A stretch of 23,481 nucleotides of DNA, from positions 1-23,481 of the forward strand of contig CAZSNC010000010.1 of NCBI GenBank assembly GCA_964608405.1, read 5' to 3'. Position 1 is the first letter of the stretch; each line of letters begins with the position of its first letter. Shown here one piece after another: positions 5,962-12,936 of the stretch. Made by a program: the position numbers and the translations under genes. The DNA is from GWB1-38-13 sp964608405 (GTDB lineage Bacteria > Patescibacteriota > Microgenomatia > UBA8517). The notes below the pieces were generated by a model. The model was not told the origin of the DNA, searched no databases, and saw only the letters and a program-made list of their open reading frames with translations.

Positions 5962-7453
5962 CAAACTGTTTTTCGGAAGTATTAAGTGCCTCACTAAGTG
6001 CGAAAATAGGGGACAATTTGGGTGTTCCATTAACCAGTTCTTTGTAAGTAGGAGTAGCCTCAAACAATAAGTCAAACATCGCTGCGTTTTGTAATGGATT
6101 TGAACCTGAAAGTATTAGTTTATCAAGGTGTTCCATATAATAACAGGTAAAGTTGATGATGGTTTCTATGTCCAACTGGTTTTTTTCTTTATCGTCCCTC
6201 GTTTCAACAAGGTTAGCCTTTTCTATTTGCAATCTCTCAATATCTTCCTCAAACATCTTAATAGTAATTGGGGAAGAAAGATATTTAATTTTATCTTTAA
6301 GCACTTGAGTTTCCTGCTCCTTTTCNNNNNNNNNNNNNNNNNNNNNNNNNNNNNNNNNNNNNNNNNNNNNNNNNNNNNNNNNNNNNNNNNNNNNNNNNNN
6401 NNNNNNNNNNNNNNNNNNNNNNNNNTTAAATGCAAAAATCGGGTTATTCTTTAACCTCGTTACTCTCCAAGGTGGTATTGAATTTTTAACAATTCTAATT
6501 TGACCATTGTTTTCTAATATGGAAACTTTACCTCTATTTGCTTTATTGAACATATCAACAGATACAAGCCCCTTGAACCTGCCTTTTATGGGTTGTTCAA
6601 CAGTCCACTTTTCAACATTTATACCCGCATAGATTGGGTTCTGTATTTTTCTTTGAAGTTCTTTAACAGTTAAAGGTTTTTCACCTCCAAATCCAATTAT
6701 CTTCTTTTTATCAATAGGATCGTGACGTTTAAATTTCCTTGACTTATAGCCTAAATTGTTTATCTCTTTGACGATTTCTTCGTCAATTACACCTTTAGCC
6801 CTCAATTCAAACATTTTAATAAACCAAGGGGCTTCTGTTGGTTCTGCTTCCAAGATAACTCTTGTGCCCTGAGGAGTGTCAATTTTGACATTCCTATATC
6901 CAGGTGGTGCTGCCCTTACTCTATAACCCATTCTTACATATCTAACCTCAGCACCTATCATTCGGGTAAGAATATCCCTAACTTCGCTTTTTGTTCTTTC
7001 TGCCTCCAACATCTCACTTGTTTGTGATGGGCTATAAACAGACCAGGGATATTGAATACCAAGGTGACTGAGAGTGTTAATTTTTTCATTACTAATTATT
7101 CCGTAACAATCTATTAAATCCACGCCATACTTGGCTAATTGCATTTTGAGGGTTCCGTATATGGTAGAACCACCTCGTGTGAATCTGTCGATACTTCTAA
7201 TAAAAAAGTAGTCAATTTTATTTTTAGGGTCCTTACAATAATTTATTGCCTCTTGGATAGGTTGGACATCTATTTCACCACTTGCTGATTGAGTATATTC
7301 AAACCACTTTGTAATAATAATTTCGGAAGCCAAAATGCTTGAAAGTTGTTCAGCCCTTTGTTTTATTTTTTCTTTTTGGTCATCAAATGAATCACCAATT
7401 AAACCTTGTTTTTCGGAAGATACTCTAAGCGATGCAATAGCAAACTTTTTCAT
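5924..7453 (-). CDS. Large serine recombinase (interrupted by an assembly gap)
   Basis: A site-specific DNA recombinase of the resolvase/invertase superfamily. The N-terminal catalytic domain shows the active-site motif ASLRVSSEKQ (Arg10, probable nucleophile Ser12) and the conserved IRSIDRFTRGG. A recombinase domain follows (GYRVRAAPPGYRNVKI, then the KIQNPIYAGINV segment), then a charged region resembling the coiled coil of large serine integrases. A zinc ribbon would be expected inside the 100-N gap, so its presence and the frame across the gap are unproven. ATG 7453 is preferred over 7531 because MKKFAIASLRVSS matches the family's usual beginning. Translation runs into the antisense of tRNA-Glu and stops at its anticodon stem (TGA 5924-5926). 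A small ORF ends 4 nt upstream. Likely the integrase of the island. Confidence 0.88.
   Translation of the reverse strand: MKKFAIASLRVSSEKQGLIGDSFDDQKEKIKQRAEQLSSILASEIIITKWFEYTQSASGEIDVQPIQEAINYCKDPKNKIDYFFIRSIDRFTRGGSTIYGTLKMQLAKYGVDLIDCYGIISNEKINTLSHLGIQYPWSVYSPSQTSEMLEAERTKSEVRDILTRMIGAEVRYVRMGYRVRAAPPGYRNVKIDTPQGTRVILEAEPTEAPWFIKMFELRAKGVIDEEIVKEINNLGYKSRKFKRHDPIDKKKIIGFGGEKPLTVKELQRKIQNPIYAGINVEKWTVEQPIKGRFKGLVSVDMFNKANRGKVSILENNGQIRIVKNSIPPWRVTRLKNNPIFAFXXXXXXXXXXXXXXXXXXXXXXXXXXXXXXXXXXEKEQETQVLKDKIKYLSSPITIKMFEEDIERLQIEKANLVETRDDKEKNQLDIETIINFTCYYMEHLDKLILSGSNPLQNAAMFDLLFEATPTYKELVNGTPKLSPIFALSEALNTSEKQFVTPPGFEPGFTG
6326..6425. other. Assembly gap (100 N)
   Basis: Exactly 100 N, a conventional scaffold spacer of unknown true length. 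It lies where the recombinase should carry its zinc ribbon and start of the coiled coil. The open frame across it is a consequence of the spacer length and proves nothing about continuity. Confidence 0.95.
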
Positions 7454-7457
7454 AGTA

Positions 7458-7640
7458 TTATGGGTGTTTATAATGATTATAAATTTTGTTGTTATTACTG
7501 TCCAAACCTTTTTCTTTTGTGTGAATTTCAATAATCCTGTCTATAACAAAGTTTGCTAAAACCCTCATTCTATCCTCTTCAGGACAGGAAGTAATACTTA
7601 ATAATTGGGCAGAGATGATTTTTTTCTGTATATCTTTCAT
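7458..7640 (-). CDS. Small hypothetical protein upstream of the recombinase
   Basis: A 60-residue polar, probably helical protein beginning MKDIQKKIISAQLL, with no recognised domain. Its stop codon lies 4 nt before the preferred recombinase start, so the two are likely co-transcribed and translationally coupled. It could be an excision or directionality factor by position and size, but no sequence feature shows that. A GGAG lies directly against the ATG, too close for a good ribosome binding site, so the start is uncertain. It is also the first frame after a terminator on the same strand. Real gene probable, function unknown. Confidence 0.5.
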   Translation of the reverse strand: MKDIQKKIISAQLLSITSCPEEDRMRVLANFVIDRIIEIHTKEKGLDSNNNKIYNHYKHP

Positions 7641-7660
7641 CTCCGATGGGTCTATTAACC

Positions 7661-7684
7661 AAAAAAGACACCCGCTTGGTGTCT
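7661..7684 (-). terminator. Intrinsic terminator downstream of the HTH gene
   Basis: On the minus strand AGACACC pairs with GGTGTCT across a 5-nt loop, followed by six T. It separates the upstream island genes from the small ORF and recombinase, which therefore need their own promoter. Confidence 0.8.
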
Positions 7685-7783
7685 ATGTATATTTTACTAA
7701 ATTGATTTATTTCCTTATACATTTTTGAACTAATTCACATAAGAGGAAAATTCACGAAGTTATTGGGTGGTAAAATTGAGACT

Positions 7784-8221
7784 TTATGTAGTTTTTAACT
7801 CACTTTTTTTCTTAGAATCTTTTTCTAAACTTTCAACTATTTTTCTTAAAAGGTCTATCCCTTCGTTTGGTTTCGACTCGTAAGTTAAGTATTTTTGAAT
7901 TCCAATAAGATTTAGTAATTTTAAGGAAGCATTAACATTCCCCCCACTGACAGATTGTCTTAATGTTTTAATTGCCTCAATTGATATTTCATTTAGTTGT
8001 AACCAAGCGTGGTTAAGTAGTTCTTGGTTTTCTTCCTGTTTTCTTTTAAGTTGGGATTGGTATTCACTATAACAGATTCCATCTTGCATAAACCAAGTTC
8101 TAACTGTGTGTTCTTTAATGGTCAATAGATTTTTGGCTATTTGCTTATATGTATATCCCAACAAGCGTAAATCTATTGCCGATTGATATTTGTTATGTAA
8201 AATATGTTCATCTTTGTTCAT
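7784..8221 (-). CDS. Helix-turn-helix protein, terminase-small-subunit-like
   Basis: A 145-residue protein. Residues about 13-45 (IDLRLLGYTYKQIAKNLL then HTVRTWFMQDG) form a resolvase/terminase-type helix-turn-helix. The middle is helical and charged, and residues around 90-112 (SVSGGNVNASLKLLNLIG) resemble the short repeat region seen after the HTH in some phage terminase small subunits. No large terminase or capsid genes are in the island, so packaging is not supported here; it may instead be a DNA-binding regulator or replication-site protein of the element. The N-terminus has two near-identical ATGAACA starts (8221 and just upstream); the first in frame is chosen. HTH is fairly sure, exact role is not. 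Confidence 0.65.
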   Translation of the reverse strand: MNKDEHILHNKYQSAIDLRLLGYTYKQIAKNLLTIKEHTVRTWFMQDGICYSEYQSQLKRKQEENQELLNHAWLQLNEISIEAIKTLRQSVSGGNVNASLKLLNLIGIQKYLTYESKPNEGIDLLRKIVESLEKDSKKKSELKTT

Positions 8222-8291
8222 TTCTGTTCATTACTACTGTTAACCATATTTAACAAGGGTTAGTGAGGTGGTTAATAAAGGTAAAATATCT

Positions 8292-8600
8292 TCAACCCTT
8301 ATCCTCTGAACCAACCCCGAATGAGGCTGACAATCTGTTTGATTGTGATTGCTGTTCTAATAATGTATAGGTTCCTACAGCAATCTCAAATAGGGCATTA
8401 TGTAATTCGGGAGGATATTTTCCAACCTGACTTTCAATAAATTTCACAAGGTGTGGTTGTTCTTGCACCATCTGTCTTTTTGTTCTTTCTAATCTATCTC
8501 CCCATTTTTCGGAACCTTTTTCGTGACTCCTGAAAGTTATATCAACTGTTTCTTTTGTAACGACAGGCAGACCTTTACTTGTAGTTTCTTTTTCCGCCAT
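8292..8600 (-). CDS. Hypothetical island protein
   Basis: A 102-residue soluble, charged protein with no domain I recognise. Its start codon overlaps the stop of the 234-residue gene upstream by one base (TAATG), a classic arrangement for translational coupling, so the two products are probably made together. Sequence marks are a polar N-terminus, a helical middle with conserved-looking PPELHNALFEIAVGTYTLLE, and a Ser/Gly-rich tail. Gene-like coding and the coupled start support it being real. Confidence 0.6.
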   Translation of the reverse strand: MAEKETTSKGLPVVTKETVDITFRSHEKGSEKWGDRLERTKRQMVQEQPHLVKFIESQVGKYPPELHNALFEIAVGTYTLLEQQSQSNRLSASFGVGSEDKG

Positions 8601-9304
8601 TAATTACCACCTCCCAACCTTGGTTTTGGTGAATTTAACTGTGGTTTCGTTTGTGTTCTTGGAGGTGCGATAAAAGTCCCTGCTTCTTCTTTTGGACGAT
8701 TTCGCATATTACGTACATATTCTTTTGATAATCTTCTTGCTTCACTAAAATCGTGTTCTGTTAAACCCTTTTTTCTTTGCGCTGCTGCAACTTCATCATA
8801 ATTCCAAGGAGGTATATTATCAATTTCCCTTCTTGCCATAACAACAGCAAGTTGTTCAATGGATAGTTTTTGGCTTTTTCCTGTTTCATTCAAAACAAGG
8901 TGGTGACTATGACTAACACCAGCATCAACTAATGTAGGACTTAATTGTATATGAAGTTTTCCTGCAGATTCAAAATCATCTCTTATTCCTATCCAGTGGC
9001 TCCAGTGTTTTGGTATTAGACCACTAAATGCTTGTTTCCACATCACATCGTGCCTTTCGTGACTAACGGTGTAATCCATACTTTCCTTGTGTCGGTGTTT
9101 TTCCCAACTTCTTTCCAACCACGCCTTGTGCTGTAATACACTTTTTTCAGCGTCACTTATTTCTTCGTCAAAATTAAATTCGTAGACACCTCCTCTAAAA
9201 AGGTCTCGTTCAAAGTCAGAGACGGTTGGATTTTGTGCAAGGTCGGTCTTTTTTTGAAAAATACGATTTAATAAACCACCTTTTTCTGTAACGCCTTCGT
9301 CCAT
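8600..9304 (-). CDS. Hypothetical island protein, His/Trp-rich centre
   Basis: A 234-residue soluble protein of unknown family. The N-terminal 70 residues are acidic and charged. The centre is rich in Trp and His (MWKQAFSGLIPKHWSHWIGI near residues 88-107, then VSHSHHLVL near 129-137), which could be a metal site. The last 30 residues are Pro, Gln and Asn rich and end in GGGN, as if disordered. It begins 7 nt after a perfect TATAAT, predicting a leaderless mRNA, and is coupled by a TAATG overlap to the next gene. It is the largest unknown protein of the island. No function can be assigned. Confidence 0.65.
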   Translation of the reverse strand: MDEGVTEKGGLLNRIFQKKTDLAQNPTVSDFERDLFRGGVYEFNFDEEISDAEKSVLQHKAWLERSWEKHRHKESMDYTVSHERHDVMWKQAFSGLIPKHWSHWIGIRDDFESAGKLHIQLSPTLVDAGVSHSHHLVLNETGKSQKLSIEQLAVVMARREIDNIPPWNYDEVAAAQRKKGLTEHDFSEARRLSKEYVRNMRNRPKEEAGTFIAPPRTQTKPQLNSPKPRLGGGN

Positions 9305-9310
9305 ATTTGT

Positions 9311-9316
9311 ATTATA
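9311..9316 (-). promoter_or_regulatory. -10 box of the 234-residue island gene
   Basis: A perfect TATAAT on the minus strand with six bases between it and the ATG at 9304. Transcription would start at the A of ATG. No Shine-Dalgarno and no clear -35 box are present. Confidence 0.6.
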
Positions 9317-9390
9317 AAAAATTTATTGGTTAATTGCTATAAAGTTAAAATTTGGTTGTAGGTTATACTGCTGAAATGTATAATATACCC

Positions 9391-9439
9391 GTGACAAATA
9401 CTCTTGAATGGTGTTCCATTTAAGAGATAGTTGGGTCAC
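9391..9439 (+). other. Noncoding hairpin in the island (possible small RNA or cis element)
   Basis: CTCTTGAATGG (9401-9411) pairs with CCATTTAAGAG (9416-9426) over a TGTT loop: 11 bp with one G-U pair that exists only if the plus strand is the RNA. GTGAC (9391-9395) and GTCAC (9435-9439) add an outer stem. A TATAAT at 9379-9384 would start plus-strand transcription at about 9391, exactly the first base of the outer stem. No poly-T follows. It lies between two minus-strand genes and is not a good terminator for them. It may be an sRNA, a replication or recombination hairpin, or a protein-binding site. Confidence 0.5.
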
Positions 9440-9447
9440 CATTAGGA

Positions 9448-9678
9448 TTAAACCGAGGGAGTAATATTTATTTTTTCTTCCAAAATTTCTATTCTATTTT
9501 CCATTAGTGTTCTTTCATCACGAGCTGTCGTCACTTCCCCTAAAATCGGATCTATTTTGTCAAATAAATCGCTTTTTAGTTGTGTTAGTTTGCTGTCTAA
9601 TTTTTCATCCAAAATCTCCTCGACTTTATTTTCAACAATATGTTCTATTTGTTTTAAATCATTTTTAGTTAATGTCAT
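9448..9678 (-). CDS. Small coiled-coil protein
   Basis: A 76-residue, strongly charged, helical protein (MTLTKNDLKQIEHIVENKVEEIL...) with heptad-like spacing of hydrophobic residues through most of its length and a short break near residue 43 (DPILGE). Small proteins of this style are common in CPR genomes and have no known function. It has the best promoter in the island (TTGACA-N17-TTTAAT) placed so that the mRNA would begin at the start codon. It is the first gene on the minus strand of the island and may mark its outer part. Confidence 0.7.
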   Translation of the reverse strand: MTLTKNDLKQIEHIVENKVEEILDEKLDSKLTQLKSDLFDKIDPILGEVTTARDERTLMENRIEILEEKINITPSV

Positions 9679-9684
9679 GTTTTT

Positions 9685-9713
9685 ATTAAACTCTGTGAAA
9701 AGTCTACTGTCAA
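9685..9713 (-). promoter_or_regulatory. Consensus promoter of the coiled-coil gene, leaderless
   Basis: On the minus strand TTGACA (9713-9708), a 17-nt spacer, and TTTAAT (9690-9685; 5 of 6 matches). Six bases separate the -10 from the ATG at 9678, so the predicted +1 is the A of the start codon. Confidence 0.75.
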
Positions 9714-9872
9714 TTAGCTTTGGTTAGTATAAATATGTCAAATTAAAGGTAAAATCATGTAATTCTTGAATTGTCGATAGAAATCGTACTGCTTTTTCGT
9801 TCGAAATGAAATAACTTTGGGTCACTTCAACAAAAACTTGGGTTTTTTCGTAATGTGTTAATCCTTTTACTA

Positions 9873-9878
9873 TATAAT
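9873..9878 (+). promoter_or_regulatory. -10 box of the acyltransferase gene
   Basis: A perfect TATAAT, eight bases before the ATG at 9887. The predicted start point is 9885-9886, leaving a leader of one or two bases. No -35 of quality is visible. Confidence 0.5.
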
Positions 9879-9886
9879 GCTTCCAA

Positions 9887-10891
9887 ATGGGGAAAGAGCG
9901 ACTTTTCTGGGCGGATGTAGTCCGGACAACGGCAATATTTTTTGTTGTTGCAGGGCATAGTGCTCAATTGAATTTTTCATTTGGAATTCCAAATGTAGTA
10001 AATCTTTTGTTTTTTGCGTTATATAAAACTGGTGTTCCGATGTTTGTAATGCTTAGCGGGGCATTGCTTTTAAATCGTAGAAAGGAAGGATACTTTAATT
10101 TTTATAAACGAAGACTGGGAAGATATTTCCTGCCTTGGATGTTTTGGTCATTGGTTACGGCAATAGCTTTAAATTTTAACGATAAATATTTACATCTTTC
10201 GTTTTTTTCCAATTTTAAAACAGCCGTGCTTTCTTTCTGGTTTTTACCGATGTTGACACTTCTATATCTTCTTACGCCATTTATCAGAAAATTAGTACAC
10301 AACTTAAGTTTTACCGAAATTACATTTTTACTGCTTATATGGTTTTTGGCGGTTTCTCTTTTACCCTTTACAATTAACTCACCTGCATTTCCTTTATATA
10401 TCGATAATTCACTACTAACACAGACAATCCGTTTTTCAGGCTATTACGTTTTCGGATATTATCTTTCAAAATATAATGTTTCTAATAATATTAGAACGAT
10501 AATTGCTCTGTGTATCATGGGATTGTTTTATATATTATTCCTGACGTTTAAAAACAATTCAGGAGAACTTTACTTCAATTATAATTCGCCAGGAGTAATC
10601 CTTATAAGCGTAGGTGTTTTTGTATTAATTAAAAATATTTCGGAAAAATTTAAAAGCATTCAAGAAGGGATTGTTAATAAATATATAATCTTCTTAAGTG
10701 AAGTATCTTTTGGTATTTATCTTGTCCATCTATTGGTAATGAATAATATTCTTTCAAAATTTGGCTTTCCTTTTCCGTTTAAAAATATTCCTATCCAGTC
10801 CTTGCTTAACGGTTTGTGTCTTTTTACCTGTTCGCTCGTTGCGATTTATTTACTGGGTTATATCTTGAAATTAAAAAGAATAGTCACATAG
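9887..10891 (+). CDS. Acyltransferase 3 family membrane protein
   Basis: Acyltransferase-3 (OafA/WecH/NolL type) proteins move acetyl or other acyl groups onto surface sugars or lipids. Diagnostic segments: the N-terminal helix with VVRTTAIFFVVAGHS (residues 11-25; His24 is the expected catalytic residue), the loop YKRRLGRYFLPWMFWS, and the C-terminal SEVSFGIYLVHLLVMN. About ten hydrophobic helices fill the 334 residues, a normal size for the core domain without a fused SGNH domain. It begins beyond the accessory island, on the opposite strand, with its own promoter. The acceptor cannot be told from the sequence; an envelope glycan is likely. Confidence 0.9.
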   Translation: MGKERLFWADVVRTTAIFFVVAGHSAQLNFSFGIPNVVNLLFFALYKTGVPMFVMLSGALLLNRRKEGYFNFYKRRLGRYFLPWMFWSLVTAIALNFNDKYLHLSFFSNFKTAVLSFWFLPMLTLLYLLTPFIRKLVHNLSFTEITFLLLIWFLAVSLLPFTINSPAFPLYIDNSLLTQTIRFSGYYVFGYYLSKYNVSNNIRTIIALCIMGLFYILFLTFKNNSGELYFNYNSPGVILISVGVFVLIKNISEKFKSIQEGIVNKYIIFLSEVSFGIYLVHLLVMNNILSKFGFPFPFKNIPIQSLLNGLCLFTCSLVAIYLLGYILKLKRIVT

Positions 10892-10960
10892 GGATTCACT
10901 TTATTAAAGGATGTTACTATAAAGGGGTAAAGATTACTTATAGTTATCTAAAAAGTTGAA

Positions 10961-10988
10961 TTAACAAGTTATTATTGTATGGTATATA
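10961..10988 (+). promoter_or_regulatory. Promoter of the putative nucleotidyltransferase gene
   Basis: TTAACA (10961-10966), 16-nt spacer, then an extended -10 TGG-TATATA (10980-10988). The ATG at 10995 lies six bases downstream, so the mRNA should be leaderless. Confidence 0.6.
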
Positions 10989-10994
10989 TCTTTT

Positions 10995-12497
10995 ATGACA
11001 ATAGAGGACAGGAATAAGGAGCTTATTCAGACAAGGAGCGATTTCAGAAAAATATTAGTTCGTTTTCCGCAAATAATTGAAGGAGATCCCTCAAACTGGT
11101 GGAAGGAAACGGCGAGATATGCGCTGGGTTTAAAAAAAGGACTTAACAATTACCCGCCTGAATTACAGGAATATATAAGTAAGTATTTACCCGATCTTTT
11201 CCATGTATTAAAACAGGAAGCACAAATAAGAGAAATTCCTCAAAGCGCGGATCCTATTGAATTTCGTGCACTGAGAACTGAAACCGGGATTGTTAATTTA
11301 TCAAGGAAAATGGCCGAACCATTTGATAAAGAAACTCAGGTGGTTAATGAAAATATTACTTCACTTAAAGAATTAATAAATAAACACCCGCAAAATTTTA
11401 GATTGGATGAAAGGAAAATTAAGAGAGTAAATTTTTCAGTCTTAGGAGTAAGGCCCGATGAACACTCTCCGTATGGGGAATTGTTAATTCCCAAGGATAT
11501 TCCTATTGGGCACAAGGGAGGTGGGCCAAGAAGTGTTTTAGACATCGACGCCGATGCACCCGCCTCAATGATTAAAAGTGAATTTCCCTGGAATGATTTT
11601 GATGCCGCAGGGGCAGGTGAACAGCACGATTTGAGGAAGGTTGCAGAAATTATGGGAATCGATCCGGATGGATTGGAAGTGTTTCCGGGATTAAAAGTTG
11701 ATTTTTCGGAGTTTGCACTTGGCAGAGATACAAATCAAAACCAGGTATACCTGGACAGGGATGGATTGCATTATTCCGATGAGGCATTTCAAGCGGCACA
11801 AACCGGTCATATTGAAATTGTAGGAGGATATAAGAAAAATAAGGCGATTTACGGAAAAGATCTGTTTATGCTTGATGGGGTGATGATTGCCAAACCGAGA
11901 GGCTTAATGCGCCTGATTAAACCTGTGTCGGAAGGGAAAGCGCTTGATTTTGATTATGTAGATTTAAACGACGTAATGGATTTCGGGGTGTTTTATCTTT
12001 TTTTAGGAAGGAAGTGGAATAGTAAAAAGGATTTTGGTTTATACATGCAGAGAATGTATTATATCGGCTCACAAATGAATCAGGTTAAAAAAAATGAAAA
12101 TAACATTATGGACGTTTTTGAAAGAGTGCATGAACAATATCCTTGGTACGATATGGACAAGAGAATCGGTAATCTTCGGGAGCTTGTTAATTACATGTCG
12201 GGGAAATTAATAAAACAGGTTGACCGAGAATTTGCATGGACTTATGGAATACCTAGTGGCATTGAAGTTGTTAGAAGGGCGGGAGACGACGTCCCTCGAA
12301 AAATATCCCTAGCGGGTTTTAAAGAATCGAAAAAAATGAACGATCGGATCAATAACTGGTGGCCCGGATTTCTAAATAAGTGCAGAGAAAGAACTAATGT
12401 ATTTAACAGCAAACCAACCGATCCTTTATTTAGATACTTTATAAAAAGTGAGATTCAGGATGCAGAGGCATTAATTCCAGACGAAGACATGGAGTAA
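10995..12497 (+). CDS. Putative nucleotidyltransferase-fold protein, otherwise unknown
   Basis: A 500-residue soluble protein I cannot name. The middle resembles a Pol-beta-type nucleotidyltransferase head: a Gly-rich GHKGGGPRSVL (172-182), a DFD carboxylate pair (201-203), a third possible carboxylate in KVDFSEF (234-240), and RDTNQNQVYLDRDGL (244-258), placed like the RDFTINAL motif of CCA-adding enzymes and poly(A) polymerases. The N-terminal 110 residues are helical, with WWKETARYALGLKKGL; the C-terminal third is helical with several Trp. This is a motif-level inference. If real, the enzyme could add nucleotides to RNA or modify a protein or small molecule. The window's tRNAs lack CCA, but a normal CCA enzyme may sit elsewhere. 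It has its own promoter and stands alone. Confidence 0.5.
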   Translation: MTIEDRNKELIQTRSDFRKILVRFPQIIEGDPSNWWKETARYALGLKKGLNNYPPELQEYISKYLPDLFHVLKQEAQIREIPQSADPIEFRALRTETGIVNLSRKMAEPFDKETQVVNENITSLKELINKHPQNFRLDERKIKRVNFSVLGVRPDEHSPYGELLIPKDIPIGHKGGGPRSVLDIDADAPASMIKSEFPWNDFDAAGAGEQHDLRKVAEIMGIDPDGLEVFPGLKVDFSEFALGRDTNQNQVYLDRDGLHYSDEAFQAAQTGHIEIVGGYKKNKAIYGKDLFMLDGVMIAKPRGLMRLIKPVSEGKALDFDYVDLNDVMDFGVFYLFLGRKWNSKKDFGLYMQRMYYIGSQMNQVKKNENNIMDVFERVHEQYPWYDMDKRIGNLRELVNYMSGKLIKQVDREFAWTYGIPSGIEVVRRAGDDVPRKISLAGFKESKKMNDRINNWWPGFLNKCRERTNVFNSKPTDPLFRYFIKSEIQDAEALIPDEDME

Positions 12498-12617
12498 CGA
12501 ACACGCTTTGAGATTAGTAATATTTTTTTAAATCCGCTGTTTCACTAAATTCTTAATCCTCAACACAACCGCTACAAGTTAGTGATAGTCTATACGAGAA
12601 ATAAATTTCGGTAACGA

Positions 12618-12917
12618 TTATTTACCTTTATCCAATTTATCGAGCTTAAGTTTTTTAACTCCAAAATATACAACCAGTGCAATAACAATAAAGTCAATAA
12701 GTACGGCAATAAAATTTCCATACATCAACTTTGCTTTTCCAATTGTTATCGAATAATCGGAAAGATTTCCTGCCGGCCCCAATATAATTCCCAAAAGGGG
12801 ATTAATTACATCAGCAACCAAAGAGGCAACGACTTTTGATACAGCACCTCCTAAAATAAATCCTACCGCCAATCCGACAACGCCCTGTTCTCTTATAAAA
12901 TCCATGAATCCCTTCAT
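12618..12917 (-). CDS. mscL: Large-conductance mechanosensitive channel MscL
   Basis: MscL opens under membrane tension to release solutes during osmotic downshock. The N-terminal FIREQGVVGLAVGFILGGAVSKVVASLVADVINPLLG (quoted as segments: FIREQGVVGLAVGF and VVASLVADVINPLLG) is the amphipathic N-helix and pore-lining TM1; a short periplasmic loop and TM2 (NFIAVLIDFIVIALVVYFGV) follow. With 99 residues it is shorter than the 136 of E. coli, mainly in the loop and the C-terminal bundle. It is the last gene of the LCP-tspO-mscL operon, 17 nt after tspO, and has the strongest Shine-Dalgarno in the window. Confidence 0.95.
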   Translation of the reverse strand: MKGFMDFIREQGVVGLAVGFILGGAVSKVVASLVADVINPLLGIILGPAGNLSDYSITIGKAKLMYGNFIAVLIDFIVIALVVYFGVKKLKLDKLDKGK

Positions 12918-12925
12918 TTTTTATT

Positions 12926-12936
12926 CACCTCCTTTT
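12926..12936 (-). promoter_or_regulatory. Strong ribosome binding site of mscL
   Basis: The minus strand reads AAAGGAGGTGA, an almost full match to the anti-Shine-Dalgarno, 8 nt before the ATG. It overlaps the tspO stop codon. It shows that this organism uses Shine-Dalgarno initiation within operons, in contrast to the leaderless starts elsewhere. Confidence 0.9.

Noticed and set aside
7454..7531. Recombinase start at 7531
   Set aside because: The extra 26 residues are low-complexity and overlap the small ORF; serine recombinases start just before the A-x-x-RVS motif, which fits ATG 7453.
7784..9678. Island as a prophage on the strength of the terminase-like HTH protein
   Set aside because: No large terminase, portal, capsid or tail gene is present, and the HTH similarity is weak. 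A minimal integrative element fits better.
9797..9825. Degenerate tRNA-Glu fragment (GTTCGAA followed by GGGTCAC)
   Set aside because: The spacing between the two words is 13 nt instead of 8 and the bases between do not match or pair, so it is most likely chance.
5889..9886. A long direct repeat of the tRNA-Glu 3' end marking the far end of the island
   Set aside because: No second copy of the T arm or acceptor end was found by reading; only the 7-nt GGGTCAC recurs. The other T-arm match (near 83) is simply tRNA-Gln.
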